From: Mycolicibacterium austroafricanum
GTDB taxonomy: Bacteria > Actinomycetota > Actinomycetes > Mycobacteriales > Mycobacteriaceae
DNA length: 64,000 bases
Direction of reading: 5' to 3'
Assembly (NCBI RefSeq): GCF_902705885.1
Contig: NZ_CACSIP010000002.1
Span: 56,471 to 120,470, forward strand
Shown here: one piece after another, positions 8,327-17,330 of the stretch
Position numbering within the stretch: the first letter of the stretch is position 1
Layout: each line of letters opens with the position of its first letter
The notes under the pieces: model-generated
What the model saw: only the letters and a program-made list of their open reading frames with translations
What the model was told of the DNA's origin: nothing
Database searches by the model: none
Made by a program: the position numbers and the translations under genes

Positions 8327-9721
8327 ATGGAACCGCGACCCGGACAGCGCAGTCTGCACCCAGGCTGGTGGACACTGATACTTCTCGCCGTGATCGTCCT
8401 GCTGGTCGGGTTGACGGGCGCCCTGTACAGCGGGTCGTTCACGTCCTACGTGCCTGTGACGCTGTCGTCCGACCGCGCAGGTCTGGTGATGGAATCCGGT
8501 GGCAAGGTGATGATGAACGGAGTCCAGGTCGGACGCGTTGCGGCCGTCGCCGGGGCCCGGGATCCGGTCAGCTTGACACTTGAGATATCACCCGCCGAAC
8601 TGGACAACATTCCGGCGAACGTCGGTGCGCAGATCCGCGCGACCACAGCGTTCGGTGCAAAGTTCGTCGACCTGATCTACCCCGCGGATCCCAGTCCGCA
8701 GCGACTCGCCGCTGGCGCGGTCCTGCGCTCACGCAACGTCACCACCGAGGTGAACACTGTCTTCGAGAACCTGGTGGGTCTGCTCGACCAGATCGATCCC
8801 GCGAAGCTCAATGCGGTGCTCACCGCCTTGTCCGATGGCTTCCGGGGGCAGGGTGAACGCATCGGTGAGTCCATCACCGACGCCAACCAGGTCCTGCTGG
8901 CGATCAATCCGCGCAGCGACGCGATGGGTGAGAACTGGCGTGCCTTTGAGGAAGTCAGCGACATCTACGGCCGATCGGCCGACGACATCCTTGCGGTACT
9001 CGACGCCGCAAGCACCACCAGCACGACGATCACGCAGCACAGTGCAGCCCTGGATCAGCTGCTCCTGCAGACGATCGGGTTCGCCGAAGCAGGCACAAAC
9101 CTTCTCGCCGTGAACCAGAAGAACCTCGTAGACACCATCACCACGGCTGCACCCACCACCGCGCTACTGCTGAAGTACGACCCGACGTACACGTGCATGC
9201 TCCTGGGCGCGCAGTGGTGGCTGGACAACGGCGCCCGTGCCGCGATCGGTGGCAACGGACGTACATATGTCGCAGATGCCGCGGTCCTGCTGGGTGATGA
9301 CAAGTACGACTACCCGAGACACCTGCCGATCGTCGCGGCGAAGGGCGGCCCGGGCGGCAAACCGAGCTGCGGTTCACTCCCCGATGCGACCAAGGCGTTC
9401 CCGGTGCGCCAGCTGGTGACCAACACCGGGTGGGGCACCGGGGTGGACATCCGGCCCAACCCCGGCATCGGGCACCCGTGTTACGCCAACTACCTGCCGG
9501 TGACACGAGCGGTACCGGAGCCGCCGAGCATCCGGCAGTGCATTCCGGGTCCGGCGCCGGGCCCCATCCCATATCCGGCCGCGCCGCCCTACGGAGCGCA
9601 ACTCTACGGCCCTGGAGGGCAACCACTCTGGCCCGGACTCCCACCTGCCCCCGGATTGCCTGCGGCGCCCGCCGAAGGGAACCCATATTCGCCAGGCGGC
9701 AGCCCCGCGGCGGCACCATGA
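8327..9721 (+). CDS. MCE family protein, MceA position
   Basis: The first of six substrate-binding Mce subunits. It has an N-terminal membrane anchor (about residues 18-42, hydrophobic), then the MCE (MlaD) domain with VMMNGVQVGRVAAV, a long helical region and a Pro/Gly-rich C-terminal tail (about 400-464). Mce subunits assemble into a periplasmic tunnel that delivers lipids from the outer mycomembrane to the YrbE permease. It is a little longer than typical MceA because of the tail. The mceB gene follows after a 37-base gap, the largest spacing inside the operon. Confidence 0.92.
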   Translation: MEPRPGQRSLHPGWWTLILLAVIVLLVGLTGALYSGSFTSYVPVTLSSDRAGLVMESGGKVMMNGVQVGRVAAVAGARDPVSLTLEISPAELDNIPANVGAQIRATTAFGAKFVDLIYPADPSPQRLAAGAVLRSRNVTTEVNTVFENLVGLLDQIDPAKLNAVLTALSDGFRGQGERIGESITDANQVLLAINPRSDAMGENWRAFEEVSDIYGRSADDILAVLDAASTTSTTITQHSAALDQLLLQTIGFAEAGTNLLAVNQKNLVDTITTAAPTTALLLKYDPTYTCMLLGAQWWLDNGARAAIGGNGRTYVADAAVLLGDDKYDYPRHLPIVAAKGGPGGKPSCGSLPDATKAFPVRQLVTNTGWGTGVDIRPNPGIGHPCYANYLPVTRAVPEPPSIRQCIPGPAPGPIPYPAAPPYGAQLYGPGGQPLWPGLPPAPGLPAAPAEGNPYSPGGSPAAAP

Positions 9722-9758
9722 CAACCCGACAGAGCAGGACCGACGAGGTGAGAACACG

Positions 9759-10787
9759 ATGACACAGAGTCTTCGGGGTGCGGTCTGGCGCCTGATGATC
9801 TTCGTACTGGTCTGTTCGACGGGGATCATGGGGCTGTTCGCCATCTTCGCGCAACTCCGTTTCCAGGAGGACCGCCTCTATCGCGCTGAGTTCGCCAACA
9901 TCAGTGGGCTGGCCACCGGGAACTTCGTGCGCGTCGCCGGGGTCGAGGTCGGCAAGGTGAAGGCCATCTCGCTGGCGCGCGATGCGACGGTGACCGTCGA
10001 ATTCTCGGCCGATCCCTCGGTGGTCCTGACGGAAGGCACCCGGGCGGAGATCCGTTACGACAACCTCATCGGTGGCCGCTACCTGGCGCTCGAAGAGGGG
10101 GCCGGTGAGGCAAGGGTACTGCGACCCGGCGCCACGATACCGTTGGCGCGCACCGCCCCTGCCCTCGATCTCGATGCTCTCACCGGTGGGTTCCGCCCGC
10201 TGTTCCGGGCGCTGGACCCCGATCAGGTCAACGAGCTGACGCAGCAGTTGATCTCGGTATTCCAGGGCGAAGGAGCCACCATCGGTTCACTTTTGGCGCA
10301 GACTGCCGCGGTGACGGGCACCCTCGCCGACCGCGACCAGCTGATCGGGCAGGTGGTGACGAACCTCAACACCGTGCTGGCCTCGCTCGGGGAGCACAGC
10401 GGCCAGTTGGACACCACGGTGACTGCATTGTCAGAGCTGGTGGAGGAGTTGGCCGACCGAAAGACCGACATCAGTACCGGTTTGGCATATGCCGACGCAG
10501 CTGCCGGCAGCACCGCCGAGCTGCTTTCCAATGCGCGACCAACGGTCAAGGACATCGTTGCCCAGACCGACCGGGTGGCAGACACCGTCATCTCTGACCG
10601 CGAGTACTTCGACAAGCTGCTCGAGACCTTGCCGGACAAGTACCGGCTGCTCGGGCGCCAGGGACTCTACGGCGATTACTTCAGCTTTTATCTCTGCGAC
10701 ATTGTTCTCAAGCTCAACGGAAAAGGTGGCCAGCCGGTGTACGTCAAGGTTGCCGGCCAAGACACCGGGCGGTGTGCGCCCAAATGA
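9759..10787 (+). CDS. MCE family protein, MceB position
   Basis: A 342-aa Mce subunit. An N-terminal transmembrane anchor (about residues 10-32) precedes the MCE domain with FANISGLATGNFVRVAGVEVGKVKAI (two stretches near residues 45-70). A helical needle-type region follows, and there is a Cys near the C-terminus (LCDIV and GRCAPK). There is no proline-rich tail, as is usual for MceB. GAGGTGAG lies upstream of ATG 9759. The stop overlaps the mceC ATG (ATGA). Function is as part of the lipid-conducting Mce complex. Confidence 0.92.
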   Translation: MTQSLRGAVWRLMIFVLVCSTGIMGLFAIFAQLRFQEDRLYRAEFANISGLATGNFVRVAGVEVGKVKAISLARDATVTVEFSADPSVVLTEGTRAEIRYDNLIGGRYLALEEGAGEARVLRPGATIPLARTAPALDLDALTGGFRPLFRALDPDQVNELTQQLISVFQGEGATIGSLLAQTAAVTGTLADRDQLIGQVVTNLNTVLASLGEHSGQLDTTVTALSELVEELADRKTDISTGLAYADAAAGSTAELLSNARPTVKDIVAQTDRVADTVISDREYFDKLLETLPDKYRLLGRQGLYGDYFSFYLCDIVLKLNGKGGQPVYVKVAGQDTGRCAPK

Positions 10788-12091
10788 GACCGTTCGTGGA
10801 GCGCAACAAGATCGTCGTCGGTGCCACCGGGGTCGCGCTGACCATCTCAGCAGTGCTGGGGGTCCTCAATTCTCATCGAATCCCGTTCATCGGGTCGGGA
10901 ACCGCGCACTCGGCCTACTTCGCCGAAGCGGGTGGTCTCACCTCCGGTGCGGCCGTCCAGGTCTCGGGCTATCAGGTGGGCAGCGTCACGGGCGTCGACC
11001 TCGACGGAGACCGCGTCCGAGTGGACTTCGAAGTCAAGGGCGATGTTCATCTGGGTGAGTGGACAGAAGCGGTGATCCGGACCAAGAGCCTGCTGGGCGC
11101 AAAGGTGCTGGACGTGCTGCCGCGCGGGGACGGCGACCTCTCGGGTCCGATTCCGTTGGACAACACGACCTCACCCTACGAACTCGGCGACGTGCTCGGC
11201 GATCTCGCAACGACGATCCAGCAGACGAACACCGATCAGCTGTCGACGTCGCTGGCGACGCTGGCGGAGACCTTCGCCGACACGCCACCCGAGCTGCAGG
11301 TCGCCATCACGAGTCTTTCGCGGTTCTCCCAGACGCTCAACGCTCGCGACCAGCAACTCCGAAATCTGCTTGCCAACGCCAACAAGGCCACGGGCGTACT
11401 GGCGCGGCGCAGCGACCAGGTAGTCGGGCTGATCGCCGATTCCAACGCGCTCCTGGGGCAGTTGCGCACCGAAAGTATCGCGTTGGACGAGATCGCGGGC
11501 CAGATCAAAGGTTTGGCAGGACAGTTGTCGGGATTCATTGACGAGAACCGTGACCAGTTGCACCCCGCGCTGGACAAGCTCAACACGGTGCTGACCATCG
11601 TCGCCAACCGGAAGGAGCGTGTTCAGGAATCGATACACCGGCTCAACGGTTTTGCGATGTCGCTGGGTGAATCGGTGTCGTCAGGACCGTTCTTCAACGC
11701 TTATGTGGCAAACCTGCTCCCGGGTCAGTTCCTACAACCGTTCATCGACGCGGCGTTCTCGGATCTGGGCCTGGACCCGAACGTCAAGCTTCCCTCGGAG
11801 TTGACCGACCCGCCTGTCGGCCAGCCCGGTACTCCGGCACTGCCCGTACCGTTCCCCCGCACGGGGCAGGGGGGCGAACCTCGGATGACGTTGCCTGATG
11901 CGATCACCGGCAAGCCTGGGGATCCGCGCTATCCCTACCGGGAGCCCCCGCCCGCGCCACCGCCGGGTGGGCCGCCGCCCGGCCCTCCGGCAGTCACGAC
12001 GTCTCCTGGCGGCGCGCCCGCCGAACCGACGCCGTCACCTGTCCGTAACCCGGCACCCGAGGTGCCGCCGACGAACGAGGCCGCACAGTGA
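10784..12091 (+). CDS. MCE family protein, MceC position
   Basis: A 435-aa Mce subunit. I place the start at ATG 10784, inside the ATGA overlap with mceB, rather than at the open frame 12 bases upstream. It has an N-terminal anchor (about residues 8-26), an MCE domain with SGAAVQVSGYQVGSVTGV (about 45-65), a long helical region and a strongly proline-rich C-terminal tail (about 385-435). Such tails are normal in MceC. The mceD gene starts in a GTGA overlap. Confidence 0.92.
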   Translation: MRPFVERNKIVVGATGVALTISAVLGVLNSHRIPFIGSGTAHSAYFAEAGGLTSGAAVQVSGYQVGSVTGVDLDGDRVRVDFEVKGDVHLGEWTEAVIRTKSLLGAKVLDVLPRGDGDLSGPIPLDNTTSPYELGDVLGDLATTIQQTNTDQLSTSLATLAETFADTPPELQVAITSLSRFSQTLNARDQQLRNLLANANKATGVLARRSDQVVGLIADSNALLGQLRTESIALDEIAGQIKGLAGQLSGFIDENRDQLHPALDKLNTVLTIVANRKERVQESIHRLNGFAMSLGESVSSGPFFNAYVANLLPGQFLQPFIDAAFSDLGLDPNVKLPSELTDPPVGQPGTPALPVPFPRTGQGGEPRMTLPDAITGKPGDPRYPYREPPPAPPPGGPPPGPPAVTTSPGGAPAEPTPSPVRNPAPEVPPTNEAAQ

Positions 12092-13404
12092 TAAGCAAGG
12101 GGCGCATTCGAATTGGATTGTCTGCATCGCTGGTGGCGCTGCTGCTGGCCGGCCTGGGAACGCTCACCGACATCGGCTCTGGAGTCGGGAGGACCCAGGT
12201 CACCGCGTACTTCGACAACAGCAATGGGATCTATCCCGGTGACGAGATCCGCATCTTGGGGGTGCCGGTCGGCGAGATCGAGTCGATAGAACCGCAACCC
12301 CAGCGGGCCAAGATCACCTTCTGGGTCGACAACAAGTACCAGGTTCCGGCGGAGGTGACGGCGGTGATCCTGTCGCCGTCGCTGGTCACCGCCCGCGCGA
12401 TCGCGCTCACCCCGGCTTACTCCGGCGGCCCGGTGTTAGGGGACAAGGCCGTGATCCCGCAGAACCGGACCGCCGTGCCGGTGGAGTGGGATCAACTGCG
12501 CAGCCAGCTGGACAAGCTGAGCCGAACTCTGGCGCCCACCGATGGCGGCGGTGTGTCGACGATGGGGGCTTTCGTCAACACGGTTGCCGACAATCTGCGC
12601 GGACAGGGCGCCAACATCCACGACAGTGTGGTCAACCTGTCGCAGGCGCTGTCGATACTCGGAGATCAATCCAAGGACGTGTTCGGGTCACTGAACAACC
12701 TGGCGGTGCTGGTGTCGGCGTTGCAGCACAGTGCGGACCTGACGGCGTCGTTGAATCGCAACCTCGCCGCGGTGACCGCGCTGCTGAGCAACGACGGCGA
12801 CGAAGTAGGTGAGGCGGTGGTCGCGCTGCGGACACTCGCCGACGACGTTCAGGCGTTTGTCGGCGAGAACCGCGACGCGGTGGGGACCACCACCGACAAA
12901 CTGTCGGAGGTGACGGCGGCGTTGGGGGAGCGCATCGATGACATCGAGCAGGCCTTGCACCTGTTGCCCAGCACGCTGGCCAACTACGTCAACATCTACC
13001 AGCCCGCCCAGGGATCGGTGACCGGCGTGCTGGCCGGAACGAATTTCAGCAATCCGATCGAGTTCCTTTGCGGAGCAATACAAGCCGCGTCACGAATGGG
13101 CGCCGAACAGTCGGCCAGGCTGTGCGTGCAGTACCTGGCGCCCATCGTGAAGAACCGTCAGTACAACTTCCTGCTACCGATCGGCTTCAATGCGTTCGTC
13201 GGCGCCCAGGCACGCCCGAATGAAGTCACCTACAGCGAGGACTGGCTCCGGCCGGACTACGTCCCACCTGCGGCGGCGCCCGTGACCGTAGGTGGTGGTG
13301 CTCCCGAGGAGCCGAGCACTCCGGCTGCGCCGGCCAGTGCCGTGGCCACCGATCCTGCGGCCGGTTTGCCCGGGTTGATGGTTCCCCAAGGAGACGGTTC
13401 ATGA
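12088..13404 (+). CDS. MCE family protein, MceD position
   Basis: A 438-aa Mce subunit starting with GTG in the GTGA overlap with mceC. It has an N-terminal transmembrane helix (about residues 8-26), an MCE domain with YPGDEIRILGVPVGEIESI (about 48-68), a helical middle and the MceD signature near residues 325-385. That signature comprises NPIEFLCGAIQAASRMGAEQ, then LCVQYLAPIVKNRQYNF and ARPNEVTYSEDWLRPDY. It ends in a Pro/Ala tail. This signature region is one of the most conserved parts of MceD in mycobacteria. Confidence 0.93.
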   Translation: MISKGRIRIGLSASLVALLLAGLGTLTDIGSGVGRTQVTAYFDNSNGIYPGDEIRILGVPVGEIESIEPQPQRAKITFWVDNKYQVPAEVTAVILSPSLVTARAIALTPAYSGGPVLGDKAVIPQNRTAVPVEWDQLRSQLDKLSRTLAPTDGGGVSTMGAFVNTVADNLRGQGANIHDSVVNLSQALSILGDQSKDVFGSLNNLAVLVSALQHSADLTASLNRNLAAVTALLSNDGDEVGEAVVALRTLADDVQAFVGENRDAVGTTTDKLSEVTAALGERIDDIEQALHLLPSTLANYVNIYQPAQGSVTGVLAGTNFSNPIEFLCGAIQAASRMGAEQSARLCVQYLAPIVKNRQYNFLLPIGFNAFVGAQARPNEVTYSEDWLRPDYVPPAAAPVTVGGGAPEEPSTPAAPASAVATDPAAGLPGLMVPQGDGS

Positions 13405-14540
13405 AAGGGGCGGTGCTGCGCCGGCTGGTGATCGGGCTGTTCGTCGTGCTGGCTGTCCTCGGCACTGCGGGGTGCGGATGGCGGGGGCTGAACTCGTACC
13501 CGCTGCCGGGGACGAGAGGCGGAGGCCCCGACTCCTACCTGATCGAGGCCCAGATGCCTGACGTCAGCAACATCCAGGAGAACTCGCGGGTCAGGGTGGG
13601 CGACGTCAACGTCGGCACCGTGACCAAGATCGAACGGCAGGGTTGGCACGCGCTGCTGACGATGCGTATCGACGGCGGCGTCGAATTGCCGGCCAACGCC
13701 ACCGCCAAGATCGGACAGACCAGCCTCTTCGGGTCACTGCACATCGAGTTGGCACCACCGATCGGAGTTCCGCCCGAGGGGCGCCTGAGGAACGGATCGC
13801 TCATCGCGCTGACCAATGCAGGCGCCTACCCGAGCACCGAACAGACCTTGGCGGCGGTGTCGCTGTTGCTCAACGGTGGCGGCGTCGGGCACATCCAGGA
13901 ACTGGTCGAGACGTTCAGTACCGCGCTGCGTGGCCGCGAGGACGAGTTGCGCAGTCTGATCGACCAACTCGACGTGTTCTTCACCAACATCAACGGCCAG
14001 ACCGACGACATCATCGCCGCCACAGACAGTCTCGACAGGCTGGTCGGGCGCTTCGCCGAGCAACGGCCCGTGCTGGATCGTGCATTCGAGACGATACCGG
14101 AAGCGCTTGCGGTCCTTCGTGACAACCGCGCCCACCTCGCCGAGGCGGTCGACAAGCTGGGTGAGTTCAGTGCGTTGGCTGCAGACTCGGTCAACCAGAC
14201 CAAGGAGAACCTGGTCCGCGAACTCAAGGACATTGCCCCCGTGCTCAAGTCGCTGGCCGACGCCGGTCCTGCGCTGACCCGCTCCCTGGGAATGCTGGCG
14301 ACGTATCCGTTTCCCCTGGATACGCTCGACAACTGGTTCCGTGGTGACTACGGCAACATGACTGCGATCGTCGATCTGACGCTGAGCCGGCTGGATGCGG
14401 CGCTGTTGACCGGGACTCGATTCGAGGGTGCGCTCACCGAGCTGGAGATGCAGTGGGGCCGGACGATCGGTCAGATGCCGAGCCCCTACACCAGCGTCAA
14501 TCCACTGGTGGTGCCCTACCACCACGATCAGGGGCGCTGA
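13401..14540 (+). CDS. MCE family lipoprotein, MceE position (LprK-type)
   Basis: A 379-aa Mce subunit with a lipoprotein signal peptide. The hydrophobic stretch at residues 9-22 ends in TAGC with Cys25 as the lipidation site. The MCE domain follows, with SNIQENSRVRVGDVNVGTV (about 53-72), then a helical region. In every mce operon the fifth subunit is the lipoprotein, which agrees with this position. AAGGAGA at 13388-13394 provides a good ribosome binding site in addition to the ATGA overlap with mceD. Confidence 0.93.
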   Translation: MKGAVLRRLVIGLFVVLAVLGTAGCGWRGLNSYPLPGTRGGGPDSYLIEAQMPDVSNIQENSRVRVGDVNVGTVTKIERQGWHALLTMRIDGGVELPANATAKIGQTSLFGSLHIELAPPIGVPPEGRLRNGSLIALTNAGAYPSTEQTLAAVSLLLNGGGVGHIQELVETFSTALRGREDELRSLIDQLDVFFTNINGQTDDIIAATDSLDRLVGRFAEQRPVLDRAFETIPEALAVLRDNRAHLAEAVDKLGEFSALAADSVNQTKENLVRELKDIAPVLKSLADAGPALTRSLGMLATYPFPLDTLDNWFRGDYGNMTAIVDLTLSRLDAALLTGTRFEGALTELEMQWGRTIGQMPSPYTSVNPLVVPYHHDQGR

Positions 14541-14541
14541 C

Positions 14542-16002
14542 ATGCGGGTGAACAGACGCATCAAGGTCCAGTTGGTTGTCTTCGCGGTCATCGCGCTCAT
14601 CGCTGGGTCGGTGATGATGCTCGGCTACGTGCGGTTGCCGGCGATGTTCGGTGTCGGCCGTTACACCGTGACAATGGAGCTGCCCAACTCGGGCGGTCTG
14701 TACCCCACAGGCAACGTCACCTACCGGGGCACCCACGTCGGCAAGGTGACATCGGTGGCTCTGGAACCGGATGGCCTGGTGCGGGCCCAGCTATCGCTGG
14801 ATTCCGGTGTTTCGATCCCGTCCAACCTCCGGGCAGAGGTACACAGCCAGTCCGCGATCGGCGAACAGTATGTGGCGCTGCTGCCGCGTGACGACACCTC
14901 CCCGCCGCTGAAGAACGGCGATGTTCTTCCCCTCGCGGACACCTCCGTGCCACCACCCATCGACGGGCTTCTCGACTCGGTCAACGTGGGACTGCTGGCG
15001 ATACCGCATGACAGCCTCCGGACGGTCGTCGACGAGTCGTATCTGGCCTTCGGTGGCCTGGGCCCTGAACTGTCGCGAATCGTCAAAGGTGCCACCACCT
15101 TGTCCGCCGATGCGCGAACCAACCTGGACTCCATCACCACCCTGATCGACGAATCCCAGCCGTTGCTCGACGCACAGATCGACACCGCCGACGACATCCA
15201 CTCCTGGGCGAGAAACTTGGCGGACATCACCGGTGAATTGCGGGACAACGACCAGGCACTGGCCGGATTGATCGACACCGGTGGACCCGCCGCTGCGGAG
15301 ACCACAGCGCTGATCGACAGGGTGGCGCCGACGGTCCCGATCATCCTGGCCAACTTGGTGAGCCTCAGCCAGGTCGCGGTCACCTATCACGATGGAATCG
15401 AACAGCTACTGGTGCTGATACCTCAGGGTGTGTCGATGGCACAGGGCGGAATGGTGGCCAACCATGGCCACCAGCAGGATTACAACGGCACCTACCTGGA
15501 CTTCAACCTGAACATCAACCTGCCGCCGCCCTGCACGACCGGTTTCCTGCCCCCATCGCAGCGCCGCACACCTGCACAGACCGACGCACCCGACCGTCCC
15601 GTCGGTGACCTGTACTGCCGCATTCCGCAGGAAGCTCAACAGAATGTCCGCGGGGCGCGCAACATCCCTTGTCAGACACGCCCCGGTAAGCGGGCACCGA
15701 CGGTCAAGATGTGCGAGAGCGATGAGCAGTACGTCCCGCTCAACGACGGCATGAACTGGAAGGGTGATCCCAACGCGACACTGTCCGGTCAGGGCGTCCC
15801 GCAGCTGCCGCCGGGCACGCCGCCGGTCGCTGCGGCGTCACCGGCACCGCCGATACCGGAGGCTCCACTCGCGGTTGCTCAGTACGACCCGTCCACCGGT
15901 TCCTACATCGCACCGGACGGGCGCGTGTACACGCAGGCTGAACTGTCCCGGGTCGCGCCGGAGGAGAAGACGTGGCAGACGATGTTGCTGCCTGGCGGTT
16001 AG
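14542..16002 (+). CDS. MCE family protein, MceF position
   Basis: The last Mce subunit (486 aa). ATG 14542 lies one base after the mceE stop and gives the expected N-terminal transmembrane anchor (about residues 10-30). The open frame continues upstream, but only inside mceE. The MCE domain contains LYPTGNVTYRGTHVGKVTSV (about 52-72). A Pro-rich, Cys-containing C-terminal half (from about residue 330, with TGFLPPSQRR and CRIPQEAQQNVRGARN) is characteristic of MceF. No mce-associated (Mas/Mam) genes follow; the next gene is convergent, so the operon ends here. Confidence 0.92.
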   Translation: MRVNRRIKVQLVVFAVIALIAGSVMMLGYVRLPAMFGVGRYTVTMELPNSGGLYPTGNVTYRGTHVGKVTSVALEPDGLVRAQLSLDSGVSIPSNLRAEVHSQSAIGEQYVALLPRDDTSPPLKNGDVLPLADTSVPPPIDGLLDSVNVGLLAIPHDSLRTVVDESYLAFGGLGPELSRIVKGATTLSADARTNLDSITTLIDESQPLLDAQIDTADDIHSWARNLADITGELRDNDQALAGLIDTGGPAAAETTALIDRVAPTVPIILANLVSLSQVAVTYHDGIEQLLVLIPQGVSMAQGGMVANHGHQQDYNGTYLDFNLNINLPPPCTTGFLPPSQRRTPAQTDAPDRPVGDLYCRIPQEAQQNVRGARNIPCQTRPGKRAPTVKMCESDEQYVPLNDGMNWKGDPNATLSGQGVPQLPPGTPPVAAASPAPPIPEAPLAVAQYDPSTGSYIAPDGRVYTQAELSRVAPEEKTWQTMLLPGG

Positions 16003-16038
16003 CCGCGCTGGGGGCGGCAGGCCGGTGCGCCCGCCGGG

Positions 16039-17244
16039 CTACCGGCGGATCTGCTTGGGCAACCGCAGGATGTGGTCGGCGATGAGACCGCGCTGCACCT
16101 CTGCCGAGCCGCCCATGATCGTGGCGGCGCGCGAGTACCACCACTGTGCCCGCGCCGCGTCCAGCCCGCGGTGCGCCGGTTCCTCGCCGTTGATCATCCA
16201 CGCCTGGCGAACATCGAAGACCAGATCCTGGACTCGCTTTTCAGCACTGCTGAACAGCAACTTGTCAACGCTGCTCCCGGGACCGATCGTCTGTCCGCCG
16301 GCGAGCTGACGAACTGTCTGCGCTGCTCTGGCCTGCGCGGCCACCACCTCGATGTAAGTGCGGGCGAAGCGGTCGCGGTTGGTGCCAGAAGTGCCCTGAA
16401 CGCTGATCTGCGAGCGCAACGTCGCCAACTCGGCAAGCATGGTGGTCAGTAGCGCATATCCGTACATGCCGCGTTCGAACTGCATCAGGTACATCGCGAC
16501 CGCCCATCCGTCGCCGACCTCGCCCACGAGTCGGTCTCGCGGCACCCGGACGTCGTCGAAGAACACCTCGGCCAATTCGCGGCGACCACTTGCCAGTGCG
16601 ATCGGACGGATGGTGACACCGGTGGTGTCGGCGTCGACCATCATCATCGTCAACCCGCGGTGCCGGCTGTCGGCAGGTCCGGTGCGCACCAACACCAGCA
16701 ACCGCGTCGCGGTAGGCCCCTGGCTCGTCCAGATCTTCTGGCCGTTGACGGTGAAGCCGTCGGAGCCGTTGTCCGCAGCCCTGGTTCGCAACGCCGCGAG
16801 ATCGCTGCCCGCCTCCGGTTCGGAGAAGCACTGTCCCCACCACTCGGTACCGGCGAGGTACGCCGGCAGATGCGCTTGCGCCACAGCCGGTGCGAACGCC
16901 AGGAGCGCGGGACCCAGCGTTTCCAGGGTCCAGTGCTGGGCCGGTACCGGAAGGCCGGCTCGGCCGAGTTCTTCGTAGTACGTCGCGCGATGGATCTCGT
17001 TGCCGCCCAGCCCTCCTGCAGCATGCGGCCAGCCGTACCTGTTCCAGCCCGCCTGGTACAACCTGGCAAGTACACCGGCGTCGTGGGCCATCTGGTCCTC
17101 GGCACTGGTGGATGTTGCCGCTCGCCACTCCTGCGCCCAGTCGAGGTCGGCCAGGTAGCGGCGGAACGCCTGCCGGTACGAGGCGACGTCGGCTACGTAC
17201 CCGGAACACGGCTCGGCGACGGTCGATACGGTGTTTTCAGCCAC
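16039..17244 (-). CDS. Acyl-CoA dehydrogenase family protein
   Basis: An FAD-dependent acyl-CoA dehydrogenase that would oxidise an acyl-CoA at alpha-beta carbons. The flavin/substrate block CFSEPEAGSDLAAL (about residues 150-163) and the following NGQKIWTSQG are typical. The C-terminal IMGGSAEVQRGLIADHILRLP block is the usual FAD-contact end. Start choice: GTG 17244 has a perfect AGGAGG six bases upstream and gives 401 aa. An in-frame ATG at 17280 has no ribosome binding site, and an ATG at 17427 adds a sequence without family similarity. The gene converges on mceF with a 36-base gap. Its location suggests side-chain or ring-derived acyl-CoA oxidation for the imported substrate, but steroid-specific FadE enzymes usually work as heteromers and no partner is adjacent. 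Confidence 0.88.
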   Translation of the reverse strand: MAENTVSTVAEPCSGYVADVASYRQAFRRYLADLDWAQEWRAATSTSAEDQMAHDAGVLARLYQAGWNRYGWPHAAGGLGGNEIHRATYYEELGRAGLPVPAQHWTLETLGPALLAFAPAVAQAHLPAYLAGTEWWGQCFSEPEAGSDLAALRTRAADNGSDGFTVNGQKIWTSQGPTATRLLVLVRTGPADSRHRGLTMMMVDADTTGVTIRPIALASGRRELAEVFFDDVRVPRDRLVGEVGDGWAVAMYLMQFERGMYGYALLTTMLAELATLRSQISVQGTSGTNRDRFARTYIEVVAAQARAAQTVRQLAGGQTIGPGSSVDKLLFSSAEKRVQDLVFDVRQAWMINGEEPAHRGLDAARAQWWYSRAATIMGGSAEVQRGLIADHILRLPKQIRR

Positions 17245-17330
17245 CGGAGGCCTCCTACTGGCGGTGGTGATGGTGATCATGATCGAGCGAGTTGGATGGC
17301 CCGCCTCAGGTGTTTCATCCGGTGCCTGGG